Origin: Ypsolopha sequella | Lineage: Eukaryota; Arthropoda; Insecta; Lepidoptera; Ypsolophidae | Assembly: GCA_934047225.1 (NCBI GenBank) | Contig: OW203992.1 | Location: 13,877,501 to 13,941,500, forward strand | Direction: 5' to 3' | Length of the DNA: 64,000 bases | Shown here: piece by piece, positions 11,991 through 25,600 of the stretch | Numbering within the stretch: the stretch's first letter is position 1 | Layout of the letters: each line of letters opens with the position of its first letter | Position numbers and translations under genes: made by a program | Notes under the pieces: model-generated | What the model saw: only the letters and a program-made list of their open reading frames with translations | What the model was told of the DNA's origin: nothing | The model's database searches: none

Positions 11991-12239
11991 TCCAAAGCTT
12001 GGGTGGAAAGAGAACAAAAAAAATGAGATTTGTCGGGTTTACAAACTATGAGATTTATAATAAAATGACATTGTGACTTCTGAGGTGTGAGGTTTTATGA
12101 AACATAAATTAACTCTAACGAAGAGAAGTAAATGATGCAATAGTAAAAATTTTGTTTTAAACATAAGATCCAACAGAAAAAAGCTAAGGTAAAGATTCAA
12201 TTGATAAGGAAAAATAAGTTCCCCAGAACAGTGAGAAAT

Positions 12240-12990
12240 CAAAACTGAATATATTTGTGTTCAGGAGATCATACTCAACGCATTGATACCATATAAACCC
12301 ATATCCGAGATGAATTGTGCCAAAATCGTATTTAAGTGTCTTTTTGTACATTTGCCGACCTACTACCTTGGATATTTCAGATAATTAATCAAATTAATTA
12401 AATAAACAAAACTGAGCTTCGTCGTAAATGTTGACTTACATACTAAAATCACTAGATACATGAGCATTAAAGGTTATTGGCTGACACAGAGATGATTTAT
12501 TAATATAGAGAAAGTAAACAAGGCAGCGGACATAAATAGAAAGTTGTTTGTACAAGAATCATACCCAGAAAAAAGCATTCCTGAAATGATTTTATTATAC
12601 TAGCAATAAATGCCGCCTTGTATACAATTTTGTTTGCTATGAATTGGTTATTTTTTCTTTGTTTCATATTTTTTACGCAAATGTGTAATAAATAAAATAA
12701 ATATTTTGTTCGACCAACGTTTATATCTTTTAACGGGGAGTTGTAAACTAACAAAGCATTGAAACTCCATAGAAAAATCGTAATTGTAAAATAAATAATC
12801 ATAAATAACACTAAAATGTGTTAGTTAGGTAGTCCTACTTCGGCTTTTGATCCTATTTTCTAAGGTTTTACTCGAAGTTTGTTATTTATTAACGCTAAAG
12901 GCATTCTGACGCAGGCGATAGTGAGCATATTTAGATAAACGCAAGTTATTTTAATAAAATGAGATGTATGTGTCGTGGTCATATAGTGTA
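12240..12990. other. No gene recognised
   Basis: AT-rich sequence downstream (3' side) of the Eogt stop codon. I see no conserved protein, RNA or well-bounded repeat. Confidence 0.45.
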
Positions 12991-12993
12991 ATC

Positions 12994-13210
12994 AGTATAA
13001 ATATATCGAGTAGTGAATCTTAGCACAAGCGCTCAGATTCGAACTCACACATGCAAACACGTGCTCTACACGCCGCCGCCGCCACCGCGCCGTGATTTGT
13101 ATCGAGACTCCCCCATGTTCACTTAGACAGCGTTTAGAGCACGCGTCTGTGTGCGTGTGTTTGAATGAGAGCGTTTTTCTAAGATTCTGTACTCTATAAA
13201 TATATTTACT
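12994..13210. repeat. Foldback element with ~80-bp arms
   Basis: The arm beginning AGTATAAATATATCGAGTAG pairs with the arm ending TCTATAAATATATTTACT. Both share GAATCTTAG, a CTC-ATTC-AAC block and ACGTGCTCTA/TAGAGCACGCG-type segments. The centre is a short GC-rich loop with a GCC repeat. No open frame. Confidence 0.7.
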
Positions 13211-13625
13211 CTGGTGTAATTGTCCATTTTATGATCTGATCGAACATATTATGAATTTTGTTAAACTGAAGAGGTCAAAATTATAATCCCGAATATATGA
13301 TCACCAGACCAACCTCACATGCTTCTCCTCGCTTCGCTCATCGTCGCACTTATTTTTGACTTTTTGTTTTGTTGAAACACTAACCTAAAATTCTCATTTT
13401 ATTTCATGACCCAATTATACGATATGGCCACTACAGATGTGTTACCAGCATGTCATATATATGCGTAATTTGGCGGTTTCCATGTCGCTTGAATAACATA
13501 TCGCGAACAAAACAATGCAAGAATGATAGCATAGCCGCTCACCACTTCACCCCTCCGTCTTGCAGGTTCCAAGGAAATGTACAAGGAACCTCGCTCAGTA
13601 AACCAGTAAAGAAACGTTCACCCGT

Positions 13626-16600
13626 TCAGAGTTCCTCGTGAGCAGTAGCCAGCCGCGATGCTTCCAGGTAGTTGCGGAAGTCCTGCCGCCTCCTGACGTG
13701 CGCGGCGCACTTGGCCACCAGCCGGAGGAACTCTTGCACGTCGAACGAGTAGTTTGTGAATTTGGCGTGACCTCCGCCGTCCGGGCCACGACCCTGGAAC
13801 GTGATGCAAGTCAAAATATCTTATAGTCTGTTTAACTTAAATCGTACACGATACATGGGTTTTGTGGATGTCATAAATAATTAAAGAGAACACATAGAAA
13901 TAGAAATAGAAATCGTTTATTACGGTAACTTAATCGGTTACGTAAAGTAATTTACTTTTAAGTAAAGGTATACCTGTGATAGGAGACCCCGCTCTTCTGT
14001 ATCACTTTTTGTACTTATAATATGAATAAGAAATTAAATAAACAAAAAATAAAGACACAATTTTAAAAACAAATTCAGATAAAACTAAACAAAACTAAAT
14101 AAGACTAGCCTTACGTCATTTCTAGTACTTCCTAAATAATATATTCCTAGTAAACTAAAGTAAGGCGTGCGACTGTATGTTGAGGTGAGTAAGGGTGTGT
14201 ACAGATGAGTGAATGTGTGTGTGTATATATGGTGATGTATATAAGAGGATGTGAGTGTAAGCGTGAGAATGTCTGTGAATGAGATGAACGAAGCCAAAGT
14301 CTTGGGATCAGGGTTTAAGGGAGAGTGTATGAAAAGGTGTATACATACATGTGGGATGATGAGTAACGACCCCTTATTGTCTAACTTCGATATATGTATA
14401 TCGCTATAGCTTTCAAAGCGACGAATACGATGCTTACGATGGTTAAAAAGTTGATGACCTTGTCTAGTTGGCGGACAGATGGTGGGTGGACATGAAAGGT
14501 GACAGGAATGACTTTATTGGAAAGTTATTAAATAATACATCTAAATTATATAAATACTATCCTACATACATAAATTGAATCTAAAAATAAAAAATAAATT
14601 TTTTGGCAGTTCTTCTATCCAAAGGTTGTCAGGAAGAGATCGCTTTTAGTGATAAGACCGCCAATAGTACCCTACTACGTATTATAAAATTGTTTCTTTA
14701 TTTCTGTTTTTTTGGTGTGCAAATATTGTATTGAATAAATCTCCCGTGTCTCCAAGTGGTGGAAGGTGATACAGATCGTGATCTGATGTACCTCTATTGC
14801 TTTCTTCCTATTTGTATGATAAAAGATTCGCGATTTGTTCCACCTATACCTTCCGCAATCTACCTAATCCGTTTCATATGCCTGAACCACCAAAGCATTC
14901 CTTTTTCTATTTTAGTAATTTTCTACATCATCATCGACATTAAATTTTGCAAAATTAAAACAGCATCAAACATTTTCCGTAGTGTACTGTCGAGTGATGA
15001 AAATAAAAAGATAACCACATGGAATATAAATTTTAGACAACCATTGAAAGAAGACTGACCTCTAAGAAATATTCCAGAAATACTGAAAAGTCAATTAAAC
15101 AGCAACCGGAATAAAAGAGCTCGTATGTGTCGATAGGCGTACTCCTGACTCGATATTTATTGCTATTTAACAGTGTACATAGATGAAAATGATTAATGAT
15201 TGATCATTCGTAGATTTGCTAAATGTAGTACAGATGTGAAAAAAATACTTTTTCAGTCATATTTTCAGTCGTTCTACACCTGTGCTCTGTGGGCAAACTA
15301 CACAAACAGTGCTTTTAACACTTTAAGAGTACAGTACAATAACGCATTTAGAATGTTGATGAGACTTCCTCGATTCTGTAGTGCAAAAGAAATGTTTGCC
15401 GAGGCAAGTATAGACGATTTTTATGGTATCACCAGAATGAGAATCTGCTCCAGCCCGACTGGAGAAAAGTAATAATAAAATGATGAATGTTTTATATAAT
15501 AATGTATTGAATGTAATAGATCGACATTGGACTGATATATTAATATGTGAAAATTGTAAAATGAAATCAATCAAAGTTAAATGAAATTATTATTGCTGTA
15601 AAACTGATGACTTACTAACAATTACTAGCCATATTTTTATTTTAATCTTTATTATAACTAGTTGATAATTTGTAATTTGTTAATATTATATTGGCCTAGA
15701 GCCTGACATAAATGAAATGAAATGAAATTACAAAAACTTAAAGATCAAAGTACAAACGGTTAGCATACCTCATCCTGCTGAACAAATTTCTCCTTGTTTT
15801 CCCAAGTCACGTACTTAACGCCTCGCAGTCTAGCAAGATCGGAGTAGCAGTTCGGATCTTCACAGTTGTATCTACAAACAAGATAAATGTAACAAAATAT
15901 AAATAAATCATCAGACATGACATATATCCACAAAGATCGAGGGTGTCAGAGGTATTTGAAGGAATTGAAACGGATCCTCTGATTGAGTAACTGACATCTT
16001 ACCATAGAATTAGTAGCACATACTAATTCCATGCATCTTACCAAGTGATTGAATTACTTTTCAATTATACTAGAACATAATAAGACATCAGAGATAAAAA
16101 AACTCACACTTCAAAAATAGCAGCCCAATCGGGCAAGAAAAGCAAATGCGTCAACCCGGCTCCGTGCATTCCAATAAAAATATCGGTATTTCTAGTAATT
16201 TCCAACTGTTTGTTGAATGGGACTGTTCTATCATAAACAACTCTATTCACTTCATAATCTTTCTCTTGAAGTAGAGCTTCGACTATCTCTTTCTCATTCA
16301 AGATAGATCTGTAAACTGTTCCTCTTGAGAGGAGAGTAACTCTGATCTTATCGTTTCGTCTGATAAGTAGCTTTATGTCCAGCGAGTGTAGAATATGCTT
16401 GGAAAACGCATGGAATAAGCCACTTCTCTCACAGCCGTAAATCTGGAATAATAAAAAAATATATAAATTGTATGATTAGTTAAAGTAATATTTAAAAGTG
16501 GAGTAGAAGTTTGTTTATTTAACTACATAACTTACAAGACAGTTATTATATAAAAGTCTCTTATTAGTAGGGTTGCCAACTTTTTTAAGAAGAAATAAAG

Positions 16601-19600
16601 TATAACTGATTTCAGGGAAGGAAAATAAAAAGTACGGTCCTTTAAAAAAAGTATCCTTTATAAGGGTGGTAGGAACTAGGAAGGCCAGGCTTGAAATCCT
16701 TTTGTGAAACTGTATTGTTTGTGCTCTTTGCACAAACACAAACGTACAACTGCAGCACAAGTCATACATTTTCCCTTGGATTTCTTTACGGCTGTGTTTT
16801 CGCTGCCTAGTATTTTCAGTCTACGTCTAATTTTACGTAAAGATTTAAATAAAGTATGATCACGTATTTTATTGGTATTCAAAAGTATAAAGTACAGAGA
16901 GCCAAAATAACGCAAGATACTTTATTTTAAAGTACGGTTGGCAACTCAACTTATAAGTGTTAGACAAATTTAATGTGGACGTTATCTTACTCTGTATAAA
17001 ATATACCTATACTTTTGTCTTTTGTAATATAATGTCATTATTTTTTATTATCATTGCTACTGAAGCCGAGCCTAAGAGGGCTCGAAATATATCTGGCTCT
17101 AATTCATTTATTGTGTATATTTTAATATAAACTGCTGTATATAAAAATATTTACCTATAAAGAAAAGCCATATTGTTTTATGTATATCTTGGGACGCGGT
17201 CTATGTAGGCAGTTATCTTCAGTGAATAAAAGCACTTTCTTCATATAAACTTCTTATTTTATTGTAATTATAAACGCCGACATTTTTCATCACGAGAGAT
17301 CAACAAACAAAGTAGAGTAGGAGTGCATAGACAATCTACATAGAGTTGCCATCTTACATTTAAGTCTATCGACTAAATCTAAGTATGTCGATTAATATCT
17401 TAACACCCCGTCTCAATTTTTATAATTTGAACTAAGTACAAAACTTTTTAAACTTTAGGAAATATTATATAACAATCAAATTATTTAAATTGCCTTACAA
17501 ACTTTAATCTTAGTCAGATAATAAACTGAGTTCCTAGTTAATTTTTATTCCTAGTTTATCAACAAAGTAGTTGTGCTTTAATGGCACTAAAGATTTCGTC
17601 ATGATATCAGCAATGTTTTCATGAGTGGGCACATAACTCAAAGTTATTAATTTCTTATTCACAACATCTTTTACAAAATGTGCCTTGATGTCTATGTGCT
17701 TTGATCTCTTGCTGTTCTCATACGACTCAATCATACAAATAGCACTTTGATTATCTAAGAACAGGTAGATTTTAGAGTTCACACAACCAAAGTCATACAA
17801 TAGTCCTTTCAAATAAAGTAATTCAGATACAGTTACAGCTGATGCTACATACTCTGATTCTGCTGTTGATAAAGCAACCACATTTTGCTTCTTAGAAGTC
17901 CATGAAATTAAATTTTGGCAATAGAATATGGCACTACCGCTGACACTTTTTCTGTCATGTTTGTCGCTTGCCCAGTCAGCATCACTGTATGCATGTATGT
18001 CCTTTTCCCCGTCTACTTTGGTGTAGATCAAAGTTTTCTTAATAGTTTCTCTTAGGTATCTCAATATTCGTTTAGCTGCTGTCCACAACTGCTGTGTTGG
18101 CTTGTCCAAGTATCTACTGAGAAATACAGTAGCAAAAGTAATGTCTGGTCGACTGGTTGTAGAAATATAGAGAAGACAGCCTACAAGTTCCCTGTAAGGC
18201 ACTTGAATGACTTCTTCATTCTCATTCACTGTAAAGTTCACTTCCATCGGTGTCTTTGAACCTTTGCAATTTTCCATATTGAATCTTTGTAACACCTTCT
18301 TTATGATTTTTCCTTGATGGATTTCCAGTCTGTTCTCTTTTCTTTCTATTTCTATACCAAGGTATTCCTTAATTTCGCCCATGTCTTTAACTTGAAATTC
18401 TGTTTTTAGTTTTTGTATGATGTCTGAAGAATTTCCTGATACCAATATGTCATCAACAAAGATCAATAACCATACATTATCTTTCTTGTATAAGCAGAAA
18501 TCATATTGTGATTGTACAAATCCCATGCTCACAATATATTTATGGAATCTTTCATTCCAGCACCTCGGTGCTTCCTTGAGACCATACAATGCTCTTTCTA
18601 GTTTCAAAACTTTTCCTTCTTTTATGCTTACACCTTGTGGTGGTTTGATGTACACATCCATGTTCAATTTACCATTTAAAAATGCCGTAGGCACATCCAG
18701 CTGTCTCACTGTCAGGTTTTCTTGTAAACTATGGCTTAGCAACATTCGAATGGTAGGCATTCTTGCTACAGGTGAATATACATTTGTGTATGTCTCTTCC
18801 TGATATCCTTTTGCCACTAACCTCGCCTTCTTTGATCCATCACTTTTAGTTCTAAATACCCATTTAGTGTCAATCGCCTTTTTACCTTTAGGTAGGTCTG
18901 TGACTTTCCATGTACCTTGTTTTTCATGTGCATCTAATTCTTTTCCTATTGCTACCCTCCAGTCTTCTTCACTCTTTATAGCCTCATCATAATTCTGTGG
19001 GTCACCCATACATAAACAGTATACAATGTTAGTTTCGAATTCGGTTTCATAGTCTTGCAGATGATTCGGTGTCTTCACTATCCTTCCTGATTTTGTTGTC
19101 TTTTGTTCTTTATCTGATATTTCTTGTTCTTTATCTGATATCTCTTCTGTATCTTGTTCTTGTCTTTGTTCTTCTGTCATTATTTCCTTTGATTCTTTGA
19201 TACTTTCTTGCATTTCTTCATCAAATTTTTCTTCATAATATTTTCTCTCAACTTTTTCTTCTTTGATTTTATAGCGGATATTGTTTTCATCAAATCTAAC
19301 ATCTCTTGATATCAATATTTTATTATTGACTGGATCCCAAAGCCTGTATCCATTCTTGGCATAACCAACCATTCTAACTTCTTTTGCTCTGTTGCTTAGC
19401 TTGTCTTGTTTTGGTACGTTTACCATCCATCCTCTTGCTCCAAATATTTTCAATTTTGTAAGGTCAGTCTTCCCAAGTCTTATGTCTGTAGGTATCTTGT
19501 TGTGTATAGCTGCTGAGGGACATCTGTTTAATTGATATACAGCACACTTAATTGCCTCTCCCCAAAGTTGCTTTGGTAAATTACTTTCATTTAAGATAGT

Positions 19601-22600
19601 TCTTGCTTTGTTGTATAAAGTCCGATTCATCCTCTCACTTACTCCATTCTGTTGTGGGGTGTGCGGTATTGTTGTCTCTAACTGTATTCCTTTGTTTTTA
19701 CAAAAATCTTTCATCTTCTTACATGTATATTCTCCACCATTGTCCGATCTTATCCTTTTTACTTTCTTCCCGGTTTCTGTCTCTATCTTGTTTATGTAAG
19801 AGAGTAAATTTCCAGTCGCTTCACTTTTATTCTTCAACAGGTAAACTTCACAGAAATGAGAGTAGTCGTCTATCACTGTTTGGTAGTATATCTCACCTTC
19901 ATTAGTAGCTGGTCTTACTGGACCTGCTATGTCACTATGTAAAAGTTCTGCTACGTCTCTTGACCTTGGACCTTCAACTGACTTGAACGGTAGTCTTGTT
20001 GACTTTGCTTCCATGCACTCTGGACAAACTTTTCTGCCCACTGGTAACTTCATGATCTGTAAACCCTTGCGATGGAGATGCCCTAACCTTCTATGCCATA
20101 AATCTTCACTAACAATATTGCATTGCTCATCATCAGCAGAGTCATTACATACTTTACCCCTAATACAGTATAGTTTATCATTTAATTTTCCTACCACCTG
20201 AGCTTTTTTGTTAAATATTTTGACTATAGAATTGTCAAAGTTTACTTTATGTCCCGTCTCTACTATTTTCTTTACTGAAAGTAAATTGTATGTCAAATTT
20301 TTCACAATTAACGCTTCAAATCTTATATCTGTACCATTAATATTAAGTCTTATCTTACCCTTCTTACTTGTATAAATACATTGTCCATTTGCGACATAAA
20401 TCCTAGTGGGAGTGTCCATGATCGTGATATCTGTCATAAAACCTTCAAATTCTTCTTTCACTAAATGTTCGGTACATGCTGAATCGACCACCAATTGCAT
20501 TTCACTATTTACTGATGCATGCGCCTCAACGCAACTTATGAATGCCAGTTCATCACTATTTTCATCACTCACTCTTGCCGCAGCACTGTCCTCTGAAATA
20601 CGACCACGTCCACGACCTCTGAATCCTCTTCTTATTCTTCCATGTCCTCGTCCAGCTCTGCACTCAAATGATTTGTGACCAGGTTTCCCGCAGCGATAAC
20701 ATTTGATAGTATTAGCACTGAACGCTTCGTTATCTGCATATTCATTCCGTCCTTGTTTTTCATTCAGCTTTATCTCAGCGTCAAGCAGTCGCACCTTCAC
20801 AAAGTCGACAGAAATTTCTTTTTCTGTGCTCATGGTTTCTATAGATGTTATGACTTGTTCATACTCCTCAGGCAACGATGAAAGCAAATAACATATTTTA
20901 TCAAGGCTCTCTATTTTTGAACCTGACGCTTCCAGTTCCGTCACTAGCTTTTCAAAAATTAAAAAATGGTCTTCCAAACTCGATGTGCATTTCAAGTTTA
21001 TCAATTTTCTACGTAAATGTAGTTTGTTTAACACGCTTTTTCTCTCGAAATGTTCTTCAAGTAACTTGAACATACCTGCAGCCGTTTTGCCGCCTTTTAT
21101 GATCTCCAAGTATCTGTCTGGCAGACATTGCACAATGATATTTCTCGCTGTGGCGTCATTCATTTTCCATTCTATATTACTCTCCTTTTTCACGTCTCCT
21201 TGCTGCTCGACTGCCTCTAGGACATCATTCTTTTCCAGTAATGTTTTAACTCGGAATTTCCAGTTGTTAAATTCGCCCGGAGTTTTTAATTGCGGAAATT
21301 GGACTTGTAGTGACGCCATTGTGATTGCAAAAATTTTCTCAATTCTTCACCTTTTTCCAGCTTGATTTTGCTAGGCCCATAACCTTTTATGTATATCTTG
21401 GGACGCGGTCTATGTAGGCAGTTATCTTCAGTGAATAAAAGCACTTTCTTCATATAAACTTCTTATTTTATTGTAATTATAAACGCCGACATTTTTCATC
21501 ACGAGAGATCAACAAACAAAGTAGAGTAGGAGTGCATAGACAATCTACATAGAGTTGCCATCTTACATTTAAGTCTATCGACTAAATCTAAGTATGTCGA
21601 TTAATATCTTAACATATTGTTCCATATATATATTTTATTATCAAATATATACATCCCTATACGAAAATAATAAATTACTTACCACAGGAGTATTGTAGTA
21701 CAGGCCAAAAATCATTCTGGGTAGCAGAGGAAAGACAATATTTTTGAAACATACGACCTTCCCTCTGAACTTCTTCAAGTCCCAGATGGGGTTGCTTGTG
21801 AATGCCTTGAAAGCGTCCTTGAACACCGAATCATAAGTGAAGGTTTCCCACACAAGAATGTGGTTGTCTTTGGAGAATGTGGTGGGGTGTGTAGAGTTTA
21901 CGTGGAGGGACGCGTACAGGTTGAAGTAATCGCAGAAGTGGTGGTACATGTTTACACCTGAAAAATAAACACATTTATGATCAAAACTTTGTTGGAAATG
22001 AACAGTTGTTGACGTTTGGCGTTTTGTCCATCGCGAAGACAAACAAAAAGTGGTTCCCTTTTGCTTTTTATTATTAAAAATAGACAATTATGGTTGTAGA
22101 GTAAGCAGAAGAAAAGTTAATCTGGATATGAGGAGCTCTGAACCAGGATTTGAACCAAATTTCTATACCACAATGTTATATATTTATAAACATATAACAT
22201 TGCGTTATTGAAGTGTGGTTCAAATCCCGGTTCAGAGCACCTCATATCCAGATTACCTTTAATAAGATGAAGCAAAAGGGAACCACTTATTTATAGAAAT
22301 AAAACCGGCCACGTGCGAGTCGGACGTCACTCTATTATGGTAACGTACTCATATGAATAACTAGCTTTTTTTTGTCTCGTTTATTTTAATCACAGCAAAA
22401 CTTCATACATACAGTATATGGGACATAATATAGAAATTCCAAATTCCAAACTAGGTAGTTTAGTTTTTTTTTAGACCCCATAACAAAACTGGTCTAAAAC
22501 TGACACCTTGAACAGTCCCCAATTTCAAAATTTTTGAAGATAAAAAAGAATAACATATGTATGCTTTATAGGCTCCTTTTCCATGTAAAACTAATGTATT

Positions 22601-25600
22601 TGAATTTCTAATTCAATGTTCGGTATTGGGTCAACATTCAACAAAAAATATTTGGTATAATTTTCAGGTAGCTAGAGATCAGAGACATTAGGACGGACAG
22701 ACAAACAGCAGAATAACATTAATAGGACTCCGTTTTGTCCTTTGGGTATGAAACCCTAAAATATGTGTAGAATACAAAGAATAGGTTCATGTAATTAAAA
22801 TCTGCTTGCAAAAAACATATGTATGAAACTAGACTGATACATTATGCACGCAATACAATATAATTTGAGCTGCCATGCACAACGCCACGCGCACGCATTT
22901 GGTGTGTATCGGCCTTTCATCACCAAATAATACCAAACCAACACAAATTTTCGAAATACTTGGATAATTTTCTGTACTTTGCTTAAATTGTTTGTTTCTG
23001 AAATTGTATATTTAGGTTCTCAAAGCTTTAATTGGACCACCAGTTGCAGGGTTCTACTGCACAGATTAAAACTATAATAAAATATTAAATTTGGGTTTTT
23101 ACAAATATCACTGGATATAAGCAAAGCTCTTAAATAATGATGATGACGATATTTTAATTGAAAGCATTTATATCATAACTTACTGGCATCTAATTTCATG
23201 ATATAAGTTGGCTTTTCAATCACTTCGTCACAGTGCCCATCCCGTATTGGCCTCTGAGATGTTTTAACAAAATTTGTTAGTTCTGGAGCCCAGGACTGTA
23301 AAGCACTCATGTGTTCCGCTTCTTTCTTCAACCTGGATGAGTAGAACTTGCAGTAACCACCTGGAAATATAAAACCAACAAAATAGTTATTATTATTTTC
23401 TTGTTTATGGCTTCTGATAATGTGTGTGACTAACACATTTAATTCCGCCAATTGTGCTAGGATCGTAACAAATGGAAATCTGTGGTTTGTGTCTATCCTT
23501 TAGACAGGAACGCGTGTATTTATTCAATATGTTTTCCCCGAGAAACACACATTGAATAAATGCACTGGGTCTCCAGCGTGTGTTTTGCCCTACACACTAT
23601 TACGTAGTACTAATATTTCTTCTGTGGCACTACACAAAATATTGTTTTACTACACAGTTTTGTTGATAAGTCAGGTCTCATAAATGGGTAGTGAAACTAT
23701 GTTTTGTGTGGACGTTTTTGGGTAGGGTGTAGGGCAAATTGTGCTCAATCTCAGCTTTAGATTCTCAGCAAAAAACTTCCACACAAAACATTGTTTCGCT
23801 ACCCATTTTTGCTGACAGGCATGCATGAGACCCGAATTATCAACAAAAATGTGTTGAGCAAAACATTATTTTGTGTAGTGCCATAATAAGGTACTCTGTG
23901 GTAGTGCCACAGAAGAAATAATAGTACTATATACATAGTAGTGTGTAGAGCAAAACACGCGCTGGAGACCCGGTGTATTTATTCAATGTATGTTCTGTGT
24001 AGGGCAAAACAGGTGCAGGAGACCCAGTGCATTTATTCAATGTGTTTCTTGGCGCGTGGAAACACATTGAATAAATACACGCCTTTCTGTCAAAAGGGTA
24101 GACACAAACCACAGATTTCCATTTATAATATGCACGCGCTCCTGAACACACTCACTGCGAAATTTTTCATTCATCGATTTTAGATTAAAAAACTATAATA
24201 AAAATGTATTTTCTGAAAAAACAAGAGATGATTTATTATAGATACAAAGAGATATTTATTGTTCCACATAGTTTTTTTATACTGCAACAGGTTTTTTTTT
24301 TTTATTTCATCCTTCATATGCCAAACAACACACGGCCTTCATATGCCAAACAACACACGGATTTAGGTATATCAAAATGTTAAGGTAGTTTTGAGTTAAC
24401 ATACCAATTTGACCAGGTCCAAGTATGTCCATTTTATATCTCAAGTTGTCACCCCGTCCGACAAGCCCAGTGAAGTTGAGCATCACATTGCGACCTCTGC
24501 AGAACCTGGAATTTGTCCAAAATTAACATCATTCTTAACAAGATTAAATAAAATTATATGGTATTCAAATCAATCTTACCTTGTACACTTATATCTTGTA
24601 AGCTTCATGTATTAGCAAAAATTTTAATGGGCAATGAAACTGACTTTGAATTGACATACCTTTCCCTACATCAAAATTACCTTAAATATTTGGAGCATTC
24701 TAAAGAGGTATCATCGGGAAATGCTGCTTCACACATGACCATCAACTCCTCTATTTGCTCTTTAATATACCCTGAAAAATAATAATTTTCATTTATTAAG
24801 CACAATAAAAAGTCTGGTGTATGTCATATACAAACTCGGAAACTCTTCTCTCAATCCCTAAGGAATATATTCAGTAACAATATGCATGGTACTTTACAGC
24901 ATCATGGTACTGACAATTCATAGAGAAAAGTAGGAGCTGACCAGGAAAATCATTTTAAAGAATGCCATTATAACCATTGCCATTTTAAATATCAGATCCA
25001 AATAACAAGCAATTAAATGCAGTTTAAGTTCTTACAGGGACTTTTTTTAACACTCTGATGAACTATACATCGTCAGGCAGCACAAGCGGCTGGGGCCCCA
25101 CAATTTCACCATCTAAATCAATCAATATTTCCATTTCTAGATTTTATCAAAGTTTATGCATGCACACCAATTAGTGTATTTTAAATTAATCTGCTATCCA
25201 TGAACTTGAGGTTGGCATACAGTGTGGGAATTCAATTCAATGCCATTTTATCTGGCTTCCGATAATGTGCCTCTGCAGTACTTCCCACATTAGTACCGCC
25301 AATGTTGAGTTATGGTTGGGGTGGAGATAAGAGGGCACTATGAGAAAATAGTAGTTTATGCTACTAGGGCGAAAAGGAATAAATTACGAGGACGATTTAA
25401 AACACGAGCGTAGCGAGTGTTTTAAACGTAACCGAGTAATTTATTGCTTTTACGCCCGTGTATCATACTACGTTTTTCAATGCATAGTGTGAGGAAATGA
25501 AAATAAATATAATCTTGTGAGCTTTAAATTATAATTGGCTCAAAAGGACTGTATCCAGAGCTGTTAAACAGTGGAAAAAAAAGTATAGCATCTATGGTAC

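Larger units (their letters stand above)
17171..21619 (-). mobile_element. Apparently intact Copia-type LTR retrotransposon
   Basis: A full element of 4439 bp (17176-21614) plus the 5-bp duplication TATTG on both sides (17171-17175 and 21615-21619). Both LTRs are 230 bp and, base by base, identical. Inside the 5' LTR on the minus strand is GGTTATGGGCCTAG, the Copia-type site that pairs with initiator tRNA-Met. A purine-rich GAGACGGGG lies next to the 3' LTR. One uninterrupted gag-pol frame fills the interior. Identical LTRs plus an open frame indicate a very recent insertion. It sits in the Eogt intron between exons 5 and 6 in the same orientation as Eogt. The minus-strand LTR starts TGTTAAG but ends ATAAAA rather than the usual CA. 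Confidence 0.95.

Noticed and set aside
13618..13826. Genes in other frames overlapping the last Eogt exon
   Set aside because: These are shadows of the GC-rich exon; only the minus frame ending in HEEL continues the Eogt protein.
17534..21365. Plus-strand frames inside the Copia element
   Set aside because: All are antisense to the intact gag-pol frame and have no domain.
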